Below, piece by piece: positions 37,213-45,115 of a stretch of 46,266 nt of DNA; the stretch's first letter is position 1; the number at the start of each line of letters is the position of its first letter. Source of the DNA: an uncultured Prevotella sp. GTDB lineage: Bacteria; Bacteroidota; Bacteroidia; Bacteroidales; Bacteroidaceae. Below the pieces are notes generated by a model. That model worked only from the letters and a program-made list of their open reading frames with translations, made no database searches and was not told the origin of the DNA. The translations under genes and the position numbers were made by a program. The DNA is taken from contig CAMHLV010000017.1 in the NCBI GenBank assembly GCA_946186115.1, forward strand, positions 1 through 46,266. Reading direction: 5' to 3'.

Positions 37213-37620
37213 TTAGACATCCGTTGGCACCGTGGCCGACTTTCTATACCCCATTCCTGTGACATGGCATATCAAGCGATCATCCTGATTCGTCACACGG
37301 ACCTCAACAGAGGGAATTTTGGGATGATTATAAACAAAGACGGCCTCTGCACGAAGGGTATCACCCTCTTTTGCACTCGATACAAACATGATGCTATTAT
37401 TAATGCCGAACGTAAGCTGTCCCCTGCAATTCATCAGCGCCGCTATGGCCAAGTCGGCTAAAGTAAACAAGGCACCACCCTGGCAGACATTTCCGCCATT
37501 AAGATGACCTGTCGTCACCAGCATTTCGGCGACAGCATGTTCTGTATCAACTTCTGTTATCCTGCAACCAGCATTGGCAGCAAACCTATCAGTACGGTTC
37601 AATAATTCCTGTATATTCAT
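37213..37620 (-). CDS. PaaI-family hotdog thioesterase
   Basis: The 135-residue protein fits the hotdog acyl-CoA thioesterase family, as in phenylacetyl-CoA clean-up enzymes: HLNGGNVCQGGALFTLADLAIA (about residues 39-60) matches the PaaI active-site segment, with the catalytic Asp in LAD. The usual His-Gly-Gly is Gln-Gly-Gly here, an odd change in or next to the active site. It hydrolyses acyl-CoA thioesters in the cytoplasm; the natural acyl group is unknown. It lies 62 nt after lptB, and a short hairpin (TTCCAA-CCA-TTGGAA, 37662-37676) in the gap has no T-run. Confidence 0.82.
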   Translation of the reverse strand: MNIQELLNRTDRFAANAGCRITEVDTEHAVAEMLVTTGHLNGGNVCQGGALFTLADLAIAALMNCRGQLTFGINNSIMFVSSAKEGDTLRAEAVFVYNHPKIPSVEVRVTNQDDRLICHVTGMGYRKSATVPTDV

Positions 37621-37682
37621 TGTTGCTTCCTTTGACTTCTACTGCATAATTTGTGATGCCTTTCCAACCATTGGAAGATGTG

Positions 37683-38534
37683 CTACTGCGAGGCCTCTTC
37701 TTCCATCTCCTTGCGGCGCTTCTCTTCTTCCATCTTGGCGAAATCTTTCTTCTGAAGCACGAAATTGGAGCCAAGGTATTTCTCTTTTACAATGGGGTTA
37801 ACTGCCAGTTCGTCGGGTGTACCCTTGAAGAGGATACGTCCTTCGAAGAGCAGGTAGGCACGGTCGGTGATGTTAAGCGTCTCGTGTACGTTATGGTCAG
37901 TAATGAGGATACCGATATTGCGATATTTCAACTGCCATACAATCTGCTGGATATCCTCGACTGCGATAGGGTCAACACCTGCAAAAGGCTCGTCGAGCAT
38001 GATAAACTTGGGTTCTATGGCCAGGCAGCGGGCTATCTCGGTACGGCGGCGCTCGCCACCTGAAAGGCGGTCACCGGTATTCTTACGTACCTTCTGCAGG
38101 CGGAATTCCTTAATCAGGCTCTCCAGCTTCTCCAACTGATAGTCGCGCGGCTTGCCTGTCATCTCAAGCACACTCAAGATATTGTCCTCTACCGACATCT
38201 TGCGGAATACCGATGCTTCCTGTGCCAAATAGCCGATGCCGGCACGTGCACGCTTATATACGGGATATGAGGTCACCTCCTCGTCACCAAGATAGATGTG
38301 ACCGCCATTAGGAACGATTAGACCAGTGGTCATATAGAACGAAGTGGTCTTTCCTGCTCCGTTCGGCCCCAGCAGTCCGACTATCTCACCCTGCTTCACG
38401 TCGAACGACACGTCGTTGACAACAGTTCGCTTGCCATAAATCTTTACCAGTCCTTCAGTGCGCAGCACCAGGCGCTCCTGCTCCTTAGGCGCTACAGTCT
38501 GCTCAGTCTGTATCGTATTCATTGTTTCGTCCAT
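37683..38534 (-). CDS. lptB: LPS export ABC ATPase LptB
   Basis: The ATPase drives lipopolysaccharide extraction from the inner membrane. It shows Walker [25 protein letters not shown] in the Q-loop region, signature LSGGERRR, Walker [13 protein letters not shown] and switch His in TDHNVHE. LptB-type features include [13 protein letters not shown] chose ATG 38534 (MDETMN; 283 residues) because the longer open frame runs through the promoter and heptamer array; ATG 38522 (MNTIQ) is also possible. A charged C-terminal tail ([17 protein letters not shown]) follows the core. The nearby -7 box is 8 nt from this ATG. Confidence 0.92.
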   Translation of the reverse strand: MDETMNTIQTEQTVAPKEQERLVLRTEGLVKIYGKRTVVNDVSFDVKQGEIVGLLGPNGAGKTTSFYMTTGLIVPNGGHIYLGDEEVTSYPVYKRARAGIGYLAQEASVFRKMSVEDNILSVLEMTGKPRDYQLEKLESLIKEFRLQKVRKNTGDRLSGGERRRTEIARCLAIEPKFIMLDEPFAGVDPIAVEDIQQIVWQLKYRNIGILITDHNVHETLNITDRAYLLFEGRILFKGTPDELAVNPIVKEKYLGSNFVLQKKDFAKMEEEKRRKEMEEEASQ

Positions 38535-38542
38535 AGTGGGTG

Positions 38543-38550
38543 CAAAGGTA
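38543..38550 (-). promoter_or_regulatory. -7 box of lptB, almost leaderless
   Basis: Minus-strand TTCGTACCTTTGCAC; TACCTTTG is followed by 8 nt (CACCCACT) and then ATG 38534. Mirrors the mlaE promoter. Confidence 0.7.
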
Positions 38551-38556
38551 CGAAAT

Positions 38557-38591
38557 AAAAGTGAAAAGTGAAAAGTGAAGAGTGAAGAATT
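38557..38591. repeat. Heptanucleotide array AAAAGTG x3 + AAGAGTG + AAGAATT
   Basis: Three exact AAAAGTG units (38557-38577), then AAGAGTG and AAGAATT, immediately upstream of the lptB -7 box. Confidence 0.85.
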
Positions 38592-38608
38592 TGCTGCCGC
38601 CCGTGTAA

Positions 38609-38643
38609 AATTTTCAATTTTCAATTCTCAATTTTCAATTTTC
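38609..38643. repeat. Heptanucleotide array AATTTTC x4 with one AATTCTC
   Basis: Five 7-bp units immediately before TTCGTACCTTTG of the mlaE promoter: AATTTTC, AATTTTC, AATTCTC, AATTTTC, AATTTTC. Same unit as at 11171. Confidence 0.9.
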
Positions 38644-38647
38644 TTCG

Positions 38648-38655
38648 TACCTTTG
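38648..38655 (+). promoter_or_regulatory. -7 box of mlaE, almost leaderless
   Basis: TACCTTTG is followed by 8 nt (CACACGAT) and the ATG at 38664. No clear -33 element; the heptamer array lies there. Confidence 0.7.
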
Positions 38656-38663
38656 CACACGAT

Positions 38664-39416
38664 ATGATTAAACTAATACATCATTGGCTTACCTCGTTTG
38701 GGAAATTCCTCATTCTGATGGGACGCACTTTTTCTGTGCCCGAACGTTTCCGAATGTTCTGGAAACAATATGTCAAGGAAATGGCTCAGTTGGGTATCGA
38801 CTCCATTGGTATTGTGTTGCTTATCTCTTTCTTCATAGGTGCCGTAATCTGCATCCAGATGAAGCTCAACATACAGTCACCATGGATGCCGCGATGGGTT
38901 TCTGGATACACCACCCGCGAAATCATGCTGCTGGAATTCTCGTCGAGCATCATGTGTCTTATTCTGGCTGGTAAGGTTGGATCAAACATTGCCTCGGAAA
39001 TAGGTACCATGCGGGTGACTCAGCAGATTGACGCCCTCGACATCATGGGTGTCAACTCGGCCTGCTACCTCATTCTGCCAAAGATTCTCGGAATGCTTAC
39101 CATCATGCCGCTGCTGGTGATTTTCTCATCGGCAATGGGTATCGTGGGAGCCTACGGTACTGCATACATCGGACATATCATCGTGCCCGACGACCTGACT
39201 ATCGGTTTGCAACACGACTTCAGATCGTGGTTTATGTGGATGTCTATCATCAAGAGTCTGTTTTTCGCCTTCATCATCTCTGCCGTACCATCATACTTCG
39301 GCTACACCGTTGAGGGCGGCTCTGTCAACGTGGGTAAGGCTTCGACCGATGCCGTAGTAATGTCCAGTGTGCTCATCCTTTGTAGTGATGTATTCCTGAC
39401 GCAATTGCTAAGTTAA
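38664..39416 (+). CDS. mlaE: MlaE-family lipid ABC permease
   Basis: The 250-residue inner-membrane permease has about five to six membrane segments and the MlaE family pattern (SIGIVLLISFFIGAVICIQ, LEFSSSIMCLILAGKVGSNIASEIGTMRVTQQIDALDIMGVNS), with the conserved EIGTMRVTEQIDAL-like coupling helix. With MlaF it forms the core of the phospholipid transporter that keeps the outer membrane asymmetric. The MCE protein MlaD is not adjacent. The start is set by the -7 box 8 nt upstream; mlaF follows after 12 nt. Confidence 0.9.
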   Translation: MIKLIHHWLTSFGKFLILMGRTFSVPERFRMFWKQYVKEMAQLGIDSIGIVLLISFFIGAVICIQMKLNIQSPWMPRWVSGYTTREIMLLEFSSSIMCLILAGKVGSNIASEIGTMRVTQQIDALDIMGVNSACYLILPKILGMLTIMPLLVIFSSAMGIVGAYGTAYIGHIIVPDDLTIGLQHDFRSWFMWMSIIKSLFFAFIISAVPSYFGYTVEGGSVNVGKASTDAVVMSSVLILCSDVFLTQLLS

Positions 39417-39428
39417 AGGTGAAATAAA

Positions 39429-40193
39429 ATGATTGAAGTAAAGAATCTATATAAGAACTTTGACGACATCAAGGTGCTGAAAGACATCTCGACAGTCTTC
39501 GATGACGGCAAGACCAATCTTATCATCGGACAGAGCGGAAGCGGAAAAACCGTATTGATGAAGAACCTAGTGGGACTACTCGATCCCACCAGTGGAGAGA
39601 TACTATACGATGGTCGCGACTTTGTTAAGATGTCGAAGCAGGAGAAAGTGCTGATGCGCCGCGAAATGGGAATGATATTCCAGTCGGCAGCACTCTTCGA
39701 CTCGCTCACAGTGCTGGAGAATGTAATGTTCCCACTCGACATGTTTTCTTCGATGAACCTACGTGAGCGCCAGAAGCGCGCTATGGACTGTCTGGCCCGC
39801 GTCAATCTGGTGGGGGCCGAAGAGAAATACCCTGGCGAGATATCAGGCGGAATGCAGAAGCGAGTGGCCATAGCCCGCGCCATAGCTCTGAACCCCAAAT
39901 ACCTATTCTGCGACGAACCAAACAGCGGACTGGACCCTAAGACATCGCTCGTAATCGATGATCTTCTGCACAGCATCACCCAAGAATTCAATATGACGAC
40001 TATCATTAATACCCACGACATGAATTCCGTCATGGGCATCGGTGAGAACATTATCTTCATCTACGAAGGACATAAGGAGTGGCAGGGTGTTTCGGCCGAC
40101 ATAATGGGCTCAACAAACAAGCGGCTCACCGACTTTATTTTTGCCAGCGACCTGCTGAAAGAGATGCGTGAAGCTGTGACCCACCAGAAGTAA
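39429..40193 (+). CDS. mlaF: MlaF-family lipid ABC ATPase
   Basis: The 254-residue ATPase powers the MlaE permease. Walker A GQSGSGKT (34-41), FQSAALFDSLTVLEN Q-loop region, signature ISGGMQKR (the MlaF variant of LSGGQ), Walker B YLFCDEP and SGLDPKTS, and NTHDMNS switch region are all present. These variants are characteristic of MlaF/TTG2A-type proteins. It is the second and last gene of the mlaEF pair; the next genes on this side are a separate small gene (+) and leftward genes. Confidence 0.9.
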   Translation: MIEVKNLYKNFDDIKVLKDISTVFDDGKTNLIIGQSGSGKTVLMKNLVGLLDPTSGEILYDGRDFVKMSKQEKVLMRREMGMIFQSAALFDSLTVLENVMFPLDMFSSMNLRERQKRAMDCLARVNLVGAEEKYPGEISGGMQKRVAIARAIALNPKYLFCDEPNSGLDPKTSLVIDDLLHSITQEFNMTTIINTHDMNSVMGIGENIIFIYEGHKEWQGVSADIMGSTNKRLTDFIFASDLLKEMREAVTHQK

Positions 40194-40277
40194 TATCAAC
40201 AACAGGTGACAACGAAATACCGAATATTTGATACAGGTCAAATTATTGGCTGTTAACGCAAACAATTTTTGTTTTTC

Positions 40278-40309
40278 CTTGTTTTTATGCAAAAATAGCC
40301 GTACCTTTG
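40278..40309 (+). promoter_or_regulatory. Promoter of the 31-codon gene
   Basis: TACCTTTG (40302-40309) with TTG 20 nt upstream (40279-40281). The 67 nt between box and start codon are purine-rich (AAAAG-type units). An A/T hairpin AAACAA/TTGTTT around 40262-40274 could end mlaF just before it, but it is weak. Confidence 0.75.
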
Positions 40310-40376
40310 CAACGCATTTAAGAGATAAAAGGATAACAAAGAACTAAAAAGAAAAGAAAAGAAAGGTAAAAAGATT

Positions 40377-40472
40377 ATGAAAAAGTTAATTAACAAATGG
40401 CTCAAGAGCGAGGCCTACACAGAGTATTGTAACAACGTCGCAAGATTGTACAACTATCGCACAACAAATTAA
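40377..40472 (+). CDS. Small standalone protein, 31 aa
   Basis: I do not recognise it. The ORF is ATG to TAA with 31 residues, starting MKKLINKWLKSEAYTEY and ending RLYNYRTTN. It is basic, with Leu/Ile/Trp/Tyr/Val spaced as in an amphipathic helix, and contains one Cys (residue 18). It has its own -33/-7 promoter, a purine-rich leader typical of well-translated Bacteroidota genes, and a strong terminator that begins at its stop codon. That makes a dedicated transcription unit. The alternative is a small regulatory RNA with an incidental ORF. The Mla pair upstream and lipoprotein downstream give only weak hints of a membrane link. Confidence 0.65.
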   Translation: MKKLINKWLKSEAYTEYCNNVARLYNYRTTN

Positions 40473-40512
40473 AAAACGGATTGATTCCAACGGAACACAA
40501 TCCGTTTTTTAT
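40471..40512. terminator. Bidirectional terminator after the 31-codon gene
   Basis: AAAAAACGGATTG (40471-40483) pairs with CAATCCGTTTTTT (40498-40510); an inner TTCC-AAC-GGAA stem extends it. A- and T-runs flank both sides, so it also ends the convergent der-lipoprotein unit. Confidence 0.9.
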
Positions 40513-40530
40513 TATTTATAACGAGACCTC

Positions 40531-40929
40531 CTATTTCATTCTCCACTCCCCATCGACTTCTACCATTGGTACAGTAACCTCTTCCTGCGCAGAGTCACCA
40601 TAGCAAAGAAGAAGGAAAGCATAGGTAAGGTGCAGAGAAGAGTCACAGTGAGCGACATTTGGACTGACAAGAACTTCGCGCAGACCACCATGTTTCTCCT
40701 TGATATCTGAAAGATACTGACGGTGAGCTTTTACCAATTGCTCCATATAGTCATTAGGAAGGGAATTGCTACCCACCTTGCCCTCAAGAAATGATTCGAC
40801 CTGACCGTCAACTAACAGATCATAGTACGACTTGGCAGCCTTGGCAGCCTGCTCCTCAGGAGTAACAGAGGAACAAGCCATGAAAAGCGCTGCACACAAG
40901 GCAACAGGAAGCAACAACCTTAAACTCAA
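40531..40929 (-). CDS. Small lipoprotein downstream of der (132 aa), TTG start
   Basis: The protein starts at a TTG codon (MSLRLLLPVALCAALFMAC), giving a lipobox LFMAC with Cys19. No ATG in frame precedes the signal peptide, and the nearest upstream in-frame stop is TAG 3 codons before. The mature part, about 113 residues, has a helical first half (EEQAAKAAKSYYDLLVDGQ) and a C-terminal beta part ending in VDGEWRMK, like the DUF4878/NTF2-like lipoproteins (weak resemblance). It is 24 nt after der, in one unit. Function unknown. Confidence 0.7.
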   Translation of the reverse strand: MSLRLLLPVALCAALFMACSSVTPEEQAAKAAKSYYDLLVDGQVESFLEGKVGSNSLPNDYMEQLVKAHRQYLSDIKEKHGGLREVLVSPNVAHCDSSLHLTYAFLLLCYGDSAQEEVTVPMVEVDGEWRMK

Positions 40930-40953
40930 AACCTAAATCTTTAAACTCAATGC

Positions 40954-42267
40954 CTATTTCTGTCGGATGAACACGTTGATGGGAGTACCTGTCAGCTGCC
41001 AGTTTTCACGCAACTTATTTTCGAGGAAACGGCGATACGGCTCCTTGACGTACTGCGGCAGGTTGGCATAGAACACGAAGGTTGGAATCTGCGTGTCTGG
41101 CACCTGTGCCACGTACTTGATTTTGATGTACTTGCCTTTGATGCTGGGCGGCGGAGTGGCCTCAATAATAGGCAGCATCACCTCGTTAAGTTTCGATGTA
41201 CCTATCTTCTGCTTGCGGTTCAGATAAACCTGCTTAGCAGTCTCAAGTACTTTGAAAATACGCTGCTTGGTGACTGCTGAGGCAAATATGATGGGAAAAT
41301 CGACAAATGGAGCCATGCGGTTACGGATAGCATCCTCGAATGTCTTAATGGCTATCTGCGACTTGTCCTCCACCAAATCCCACTTGTTGACAACAACAAC
41401 CAACGACTTGTTGTTCTTCTGAATCAGCTGGAAGATGTTCATATCCTGTGCCTCAATGCCACGGGTGGCATCAATCATCAGTATGCAGACATCGGAATTC
41501 TCAATAGAGCGGATAGAGCGCATCACGCTATAGAACTCCAAATCCTCTGTCACCTTGTTCTTGCGACGGATTCCTGCGGTATCAACCAGATAGAAATCAA
41601 AACCGAACTTGTCGTACTTGGTATATATGCTATCGCGAGTAGTACCAGCAATCTCTGTCACGATATTACGGTCCTCGCCGATAAAGGCATTGATAATGCT
41701 CGACTTGCCAGCATTAGGGCGTCCAACCACTGCAAAGCGCGGAGTACCATCCTCAACATCATCCACCTCGTCGGTCTTAAGCATTGACAACACATGGTCG
41801 AGCAGGTCGCCAGTACCAGAGCCTGTAGCGGCACTGACACAGAAAGGATCACCCAAGCCGAGCTTGTAGAACTCATACTGACCGTAGAGGTCCTTGCCGT
41901 CATCGGCCTTGTTGGCCACCAGCACAACAGGCAACTTTGAGCGGCGCAGTATTAGAGCTACGTCAATGTCAAGATCGGTTACACCATTCTTGATATCAAC
42001 CAAGAACAGCACTAAATCGGCTTCTTCGGTGGCAACAATGACCTGCTTGCGAATCTCTTCTTCGAAGATGTCGTCGGAGTTGACTACCCAACCGCCTGTA
42101 TCGACAACAGAGAATTCGCGGCCGTTCCATTCACACTTGCCATACTGGCGATCACGGGTTGTACCGGCCTCGTCGCTCACTATAGCGCGACGAGAATTGG
42201 TCAGTCTATTAAAAAGTGTGGACTTGCCGACATTCGGACGTCCTACAATGGCTACTAAATTTCCCAT
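40954..42267 (-). CDS. der: GTPase Der (double-Era)
   Basis: The ribosome-assembly GTPase acts on the large subunit. It has two G domains, each with G1 (GRPNVGKS at 9-16 and GRPNAGKS near 183), DTGG/DTAGIRR switch II and NKxD motifs (NKAD, NKWD), and a C-terminal KH-like domain with [19 protein letters not shown]. At 437 residues the length is normal. It has its own promoter and is followed by a small lipoprotein gene. Confidence 0.97.
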   Translation of the reverse strand: MGNLVAIVGRPNVGKSTLFNRLTNSRRAIVSDEAGTTRDRQYGKCEWNGREFSVVDTGGWVVNSDDIFEEEIRKQVIVATEEADLVLFLVDIKNGVTDLDIDVALILRRSKLPVVLVANKADDGKDLYGQYEFYKLGLGDPFCVSAATGSGTGDLLDHVLSMLKTDEVDDVEDGTPRFAVVGRPNAGKSSIINAFIGEDRNIVTEIAGTTRDSIYTKYDKFGFDFYLVDTAGIRRKNKVTEDLEFYSVMRSIRSIENSDVCILMIDATRGIEAQDMNIFQLIQKNNKSLVVVVNKWDLVEDKSQIAIKTFEDAIRNRMAPFVDFPIIFASAVTKQRIFKVLETAKQVYLNRKQKIGTSKLNEVMLPIIEATPPPSIKGKYIKIKYVAQVPDTQIPTFVFYANLPQYVKEPYRRFLENKLRENWQLTGTPINVFIRQK

Positions 42268-42284
42268 AATGCTTTATTTTTGTG

Positions 42285-42315
42285 CAAAGGTAGTGTAATT
42301 CGAGTGAAATGCAAA
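42285..42315 (-). promoter_or_regulatory. Promoter of der
   Basis: Minus-strand TACCTTTG (42285-42292) is preceded at exactly 19 nt by TTTG (42312-42315). Leader of about 15-20 nt. Confidence 0.8.
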
Positions 42316-42354
42316 GAAAAAATGATAAAAACGAGATGCTATGGTGAAAAACAC

Positions 42355-44055
42355 TTAGAAAGACACTGCAAATGAAGCACCCAACACCCACGAGTTTACA
42401 TTCTTCTTCAGCTCATGCTTTTCAGCTTTGAAGGGCTCACCACCCAAGGCATTCATACCTACAAGGTCGGGAAAAGCCACATTCAAGTAATATTGCGGAT
42501 CATAGGTCAGGGTGTAGGTTTTGCGAGAATAGTCGTAGTCACAGAATACCTTCCATGAGAAATTCTTCTTGTAGGCATAAGTCAGCGAGATTCCCGTACC
42601 CAACTTAGTGGAATTATTGCCAGAGACGGTAAGATAGTCCCACTCTACGTCATAGTCACATCCGGCATTATTAATATCCTTAATATCGATATCTGTTATA
42701 TCACCATTATGAATTGTCATGTCATAGGTCATGTCCATTACCTTTCCGGCAAAATGTCCATTGATATCGAGAGACTGCATGATACTACGGCCCACCAGGA
42801 ATTTGGTGCCAAGTGCAAAACGGTCAGACAGAGGAATATTGAAATAGAGACCTGCATCTGCAGCAAACTCGGTAAGATGGTCGCTCTCAATAGAGAAACT
42901 GCTCTTTTCAAGATCGATCATGTCTGTCAATGTACCAGAGAAGCCGCCTTCCTTATCCAAAAGGCGCAGTAACTCCATAGTCTCCTCTACATCGTTCTTG
43001 GCCAACCCCATGAAGTTCTCCCAACCTTTGACAGGCGATGTCTTTACACGCAGGCGGCCACCGATGCCCACATATTTATTAATAAAAAAAGCACCCTCGG
43101 CCTGTACTGCAGTTGCTGTCTGGAAGCTCATCTTGATGGGGTCATGGTTATCATCGACAGCCTCAAAGTCAAGATTCTTATTGCCGAAACCCATACCCAT
43201 GGACACTGAGAAGAACGACGGATGATCAGAAGCATTTACAAGTCCCTCCAAATCGTTGCGCAACAAGCCACGGCCCTTGAACAACACATCACTCAAGGCA
43301 TAGGCTATCTCTGTTGACATGATACCGATACCTGCACCTGACAGCACATCGCTCACCCAATGGCGATTGTTAAGCACACGCATCACTCCAGTAGCCGTTG
43401 CCACACCATAGCCTGCAATAGAATACCACGGAGACACAGTTAGTCCATATTCCTTATGAAGAATGGTAGCACCCACAAACGACGTGGCCGTATGACCAGA
43501 GGGCCAGGAATTGGCCTGTGAACCGTCAGGGCGCATCTCCTTTGCAGTGTATTTGATGCCATTAACAAATCCGGCCATAATCCCATATGACATGGCTGCC
43601 GAAGCCAAAAAACGTCCCCAGTCGCTGCGTCCCTCGACACCACAAATCTTCAGGCCTAAGGTCATAGCAGGACCAAAATACTGAGTATAGTCGTCTATAC
43701 CTGTCTTGAAATTAGTGAGCAGACGCGTATTGGCATGTTTGTTCTGGTATTGCTGTGCAAAGTTCTTCTTCTCTCCCTTGGCAATAATACCTGCAATAAA
43801 TACCGGTACACCAACGAATGTCAGGTCATCCATCACCTTATATGGCTTTACACCGGGGTTGGTGTTCATCCATGACCATTTATCGGTGGCTGGTGTAGCA
43901 ACAGGCATAACCCTTAGCGACAGTTCCGGACTGTAATCCATAGTTTCGCCATACACTAACTCTGGTTTCATCTCAGGCATTGTCAGACTAAGATCTTCTG
44001 CGAATCCAGACAGTGCCACGCCAAACAGGCAGAGAACAAGTAATAGTTTCTTCAT
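42355..44055 (-). CDS. PAP2 phosphatase fused to an outer-membrane-type beta-barrel
   Basis: The 566-residue exported protein (signal peptide 1-19) combines an acid phosphatase of the PAP2/LpxE-type fold (about residues 70-260) with a beta-strand-rich C-terminal half (about 275-566) ending in GASFAVSF, like an outer-membrane barrel. The active site is complete: Lys168-x6-Arg175-Pro176, Pro185-Ser-Gly-His188, and Arg226-x5-His232-x3-Asp236. It may dephosphorylate lipids at the outer membrane. It lies between era and der, 55 nt after era. The lipid substrate is unknown. Confidence 0.82.
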   Translation of the reverse strand: MKKLLLVLCLFGVALSGFAEDLSLTMPEMKPELVYGETMDYSPELSLRVMPVATPATDKWSWMNTNPGVKPYKVMDDLTFVGVPVFIAGIIAKGEKKNFAQQYQNKHANTRLLTNFKTGIDDYTQYFGPAMTLGLKICGVEGRSDWGRFLASAAMSYGIMAGFVNGIKYTAKEMRPDGSQANSWPSGHTATSFVGATILHKEYGLTVSPWYSIAGYGVATATGVMRVLNNRHWVSDVLSGAGIGIMSTEIAYALSDVLFKGRGLLRNDLEGLVNASDHPSFFSVSMGMGFGNKNLDFEAVDDNHDPIKMSFQTATAVQAEGAFFINKYVGIGGRLRVKTSPVKGWENFMGLAKNDVEETMELLRLLDKEGGFSGTLTDMIDLEKSSFSIESDHLTEFAADAGLYFNIPLSDRFALGTKFLVGRSIMQSLDINGHFAGKVMDMTYDMTIHNGDITDIDIKDINNAGCDYDVEWDYLTVSGNNSTKLGTGISLTYAYKKNFSWKVFCDYDYSRKTYTLTYDPQYYLNVAFPDLVGMNALGGEPFKAEKHELKKNVNSWVLGASFAVSF

Positions 44056-44110
44056 GTTTCCGTGATAATAAATTATATCTAATGATTTGGCTGTTCAACT
44101 AATGAAAAAA

Positions 44111-45025
44111 CTAATCGGGATTATATCCGAAGGCGTCAAGTTCTCGCTGCGAAGAACGCCAGTCTTTGTCAACCTTAACGAAGGTCTCAAGATATATCGG
44201 CTTATCGAAGAATTTCTCTAAAGACTTACGAGCCTCAGTAGAAACCTTCTTAAGCGCAATACCCTGATGGCCAATGATGATGCCCTTCTGAGAATCGCGC
44301 TCTACATAAATAACAACATTTATGTGGATGTTTTTCTCTGTTTCCTTAAAGCGCTCAACTCGCACCTCAACAGAATAAGGAATCTCCTTGTCGTAATATA
44401 ACAGAATCTTCTCGCGGATAATTTCAGAAACAAAGAAACGTGCAGGCTTATCGGTCAACTGATCCTTATCAAAATAAGCAGGACTCTCGGGCAGCAGCTC
44501 ATGAATGCGCTTTAGCAGCACATCAACACCAAACTTGTTCTTGGCAGAGATAGGAAGAATCTCTGCATTGGGCAGCAGCGAATGCCATTTCTCTACAATA
44601 CCAGAGAGTATCATCTGACTACTCCCCTCGCCTTTAGGAGAAGTGGCAGGGGCGAGGCTGTCTATCTTATTAATCAGCAGTATCACTGGTATCTGCATCT
44701 TTTGAACTTTCTCTAGGAAATCCATGTTCTTTTCTGGATTCTCCACCACATCAGTGACGTAGAGCAACACATCGGCATCCTGCAATGCCGACTCCGAGAA
44801 AGCCAGCATCGACTCTTGCAACTTGTAGTTGGGTTTCAAGACACCTGGAGTATCTGAAAACACTATCTGCATATCGTCGGTATTGACGATACCCATGATA
44901 CGATGGCGCGTGGTCTGCGCCTTGAAGGTGGCAATAGAAATACGCTCACCAACCAACTGGTTCATGAGCGTACTTTTACCTACATTGGGATTACCAACAA
45001 TATTTACGAATCCTGCTTTATGCAT
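44111..45025 (-). CDS. era: GTPase Era
   Basis: The GTPase matures 16S rRNA and the small ribosomal subunit. The N-terminal G domain shows GNPNVGKST (11-19), switch II DTPGV (58-62), NKID (119-122) and SAK; the C-terminal KH domain has VIYVERDSQKGIIIGHQGIALKKVS with the GxxG loop. The protein is 304 residues, about 10 longer than usual, because a 13-residue segment (residues about 124-136, LAPATSPKGEGSS) follows NKID. That segment looks like a translated palindromic repeat. Confidence 0.95.
   Translation of the reverse strand: MHKAGFVNIVGNPNVGKSTLMNQLVGERISIATFKAQTTRHRIMGIVNTDDMQIVFSDTPGVLKPNYKLQESMLAFSESALQDADVLLYVTDVVENPEKNMDFLEKVQKMQIPVILLINKIDSLAPATSPKGEGSSQMILSGIVEKWHSLLPNAEILPISAKNKFGVDVLLKRIHELLPESPAYFDKDQLTDKPARFFVSEIIREKILLYYDKEIPYSVEVRVERFKETEKNIHINVVIYVERDSQKGIIIGHQGIALKKVSTEARKSLEKFFDKPIYLETFVKVDKDWRSSQRELDAFGYNPD
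44618..44657. repeat. Palindromic repeat inserted in frame in era
   Basis: CCTCGCC (44626-44632) and GGGGCGAGG (44649-44657) form inverted arms. The minus strand encodes SPKGEG, a peptide typical of dispersed palindromic GC-rich repeats that are translated inside genes in various bacteria (from memory). Confidence 0.65.
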
Positions 45026-45050
45026 ATCTTCGATATAAGTTTAAACTATG

Positions 45051-45107
45051 AATTACAAATTATAAGATTATGCTCGAAAAGCCGCTCACAACTTATAATT
45101 CATAATT
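45051..45107. repeat. Heptanucleotide inverted arrays between era and fabH
   Basis: Two units on the plus strand (AATTACA, AATTATA at 45051-45064) and two on the opposite strand (minus AATTATG, AATTATA at 45094-45107) flank a GC-containing centre and can form a 9-bp stem (AATTATAAG/CTTATAATT). Confidence 0.7.
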
Positions 45108-45115
45108 TAGATTTA

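Noticed and set aside
37131..37265. Extended N-terminus of the PCMD lipoprotein
   Set aside because: The extension overlaps the thioesterase gene and hides a perfect lipoprotein signal that begins at ATG 37130.
37662..37676. Hairpin TTCCAA-CCA-TTGGAA as lptB terminator
   Set aside because: Short stem and no T-run; lptB and the thioesterase gene probably share a transcript.
38535..38624. Extended N-terminus of LptB
   Set aside because: It would translate the promoter box and heptamer array; 30 residues have no family match.
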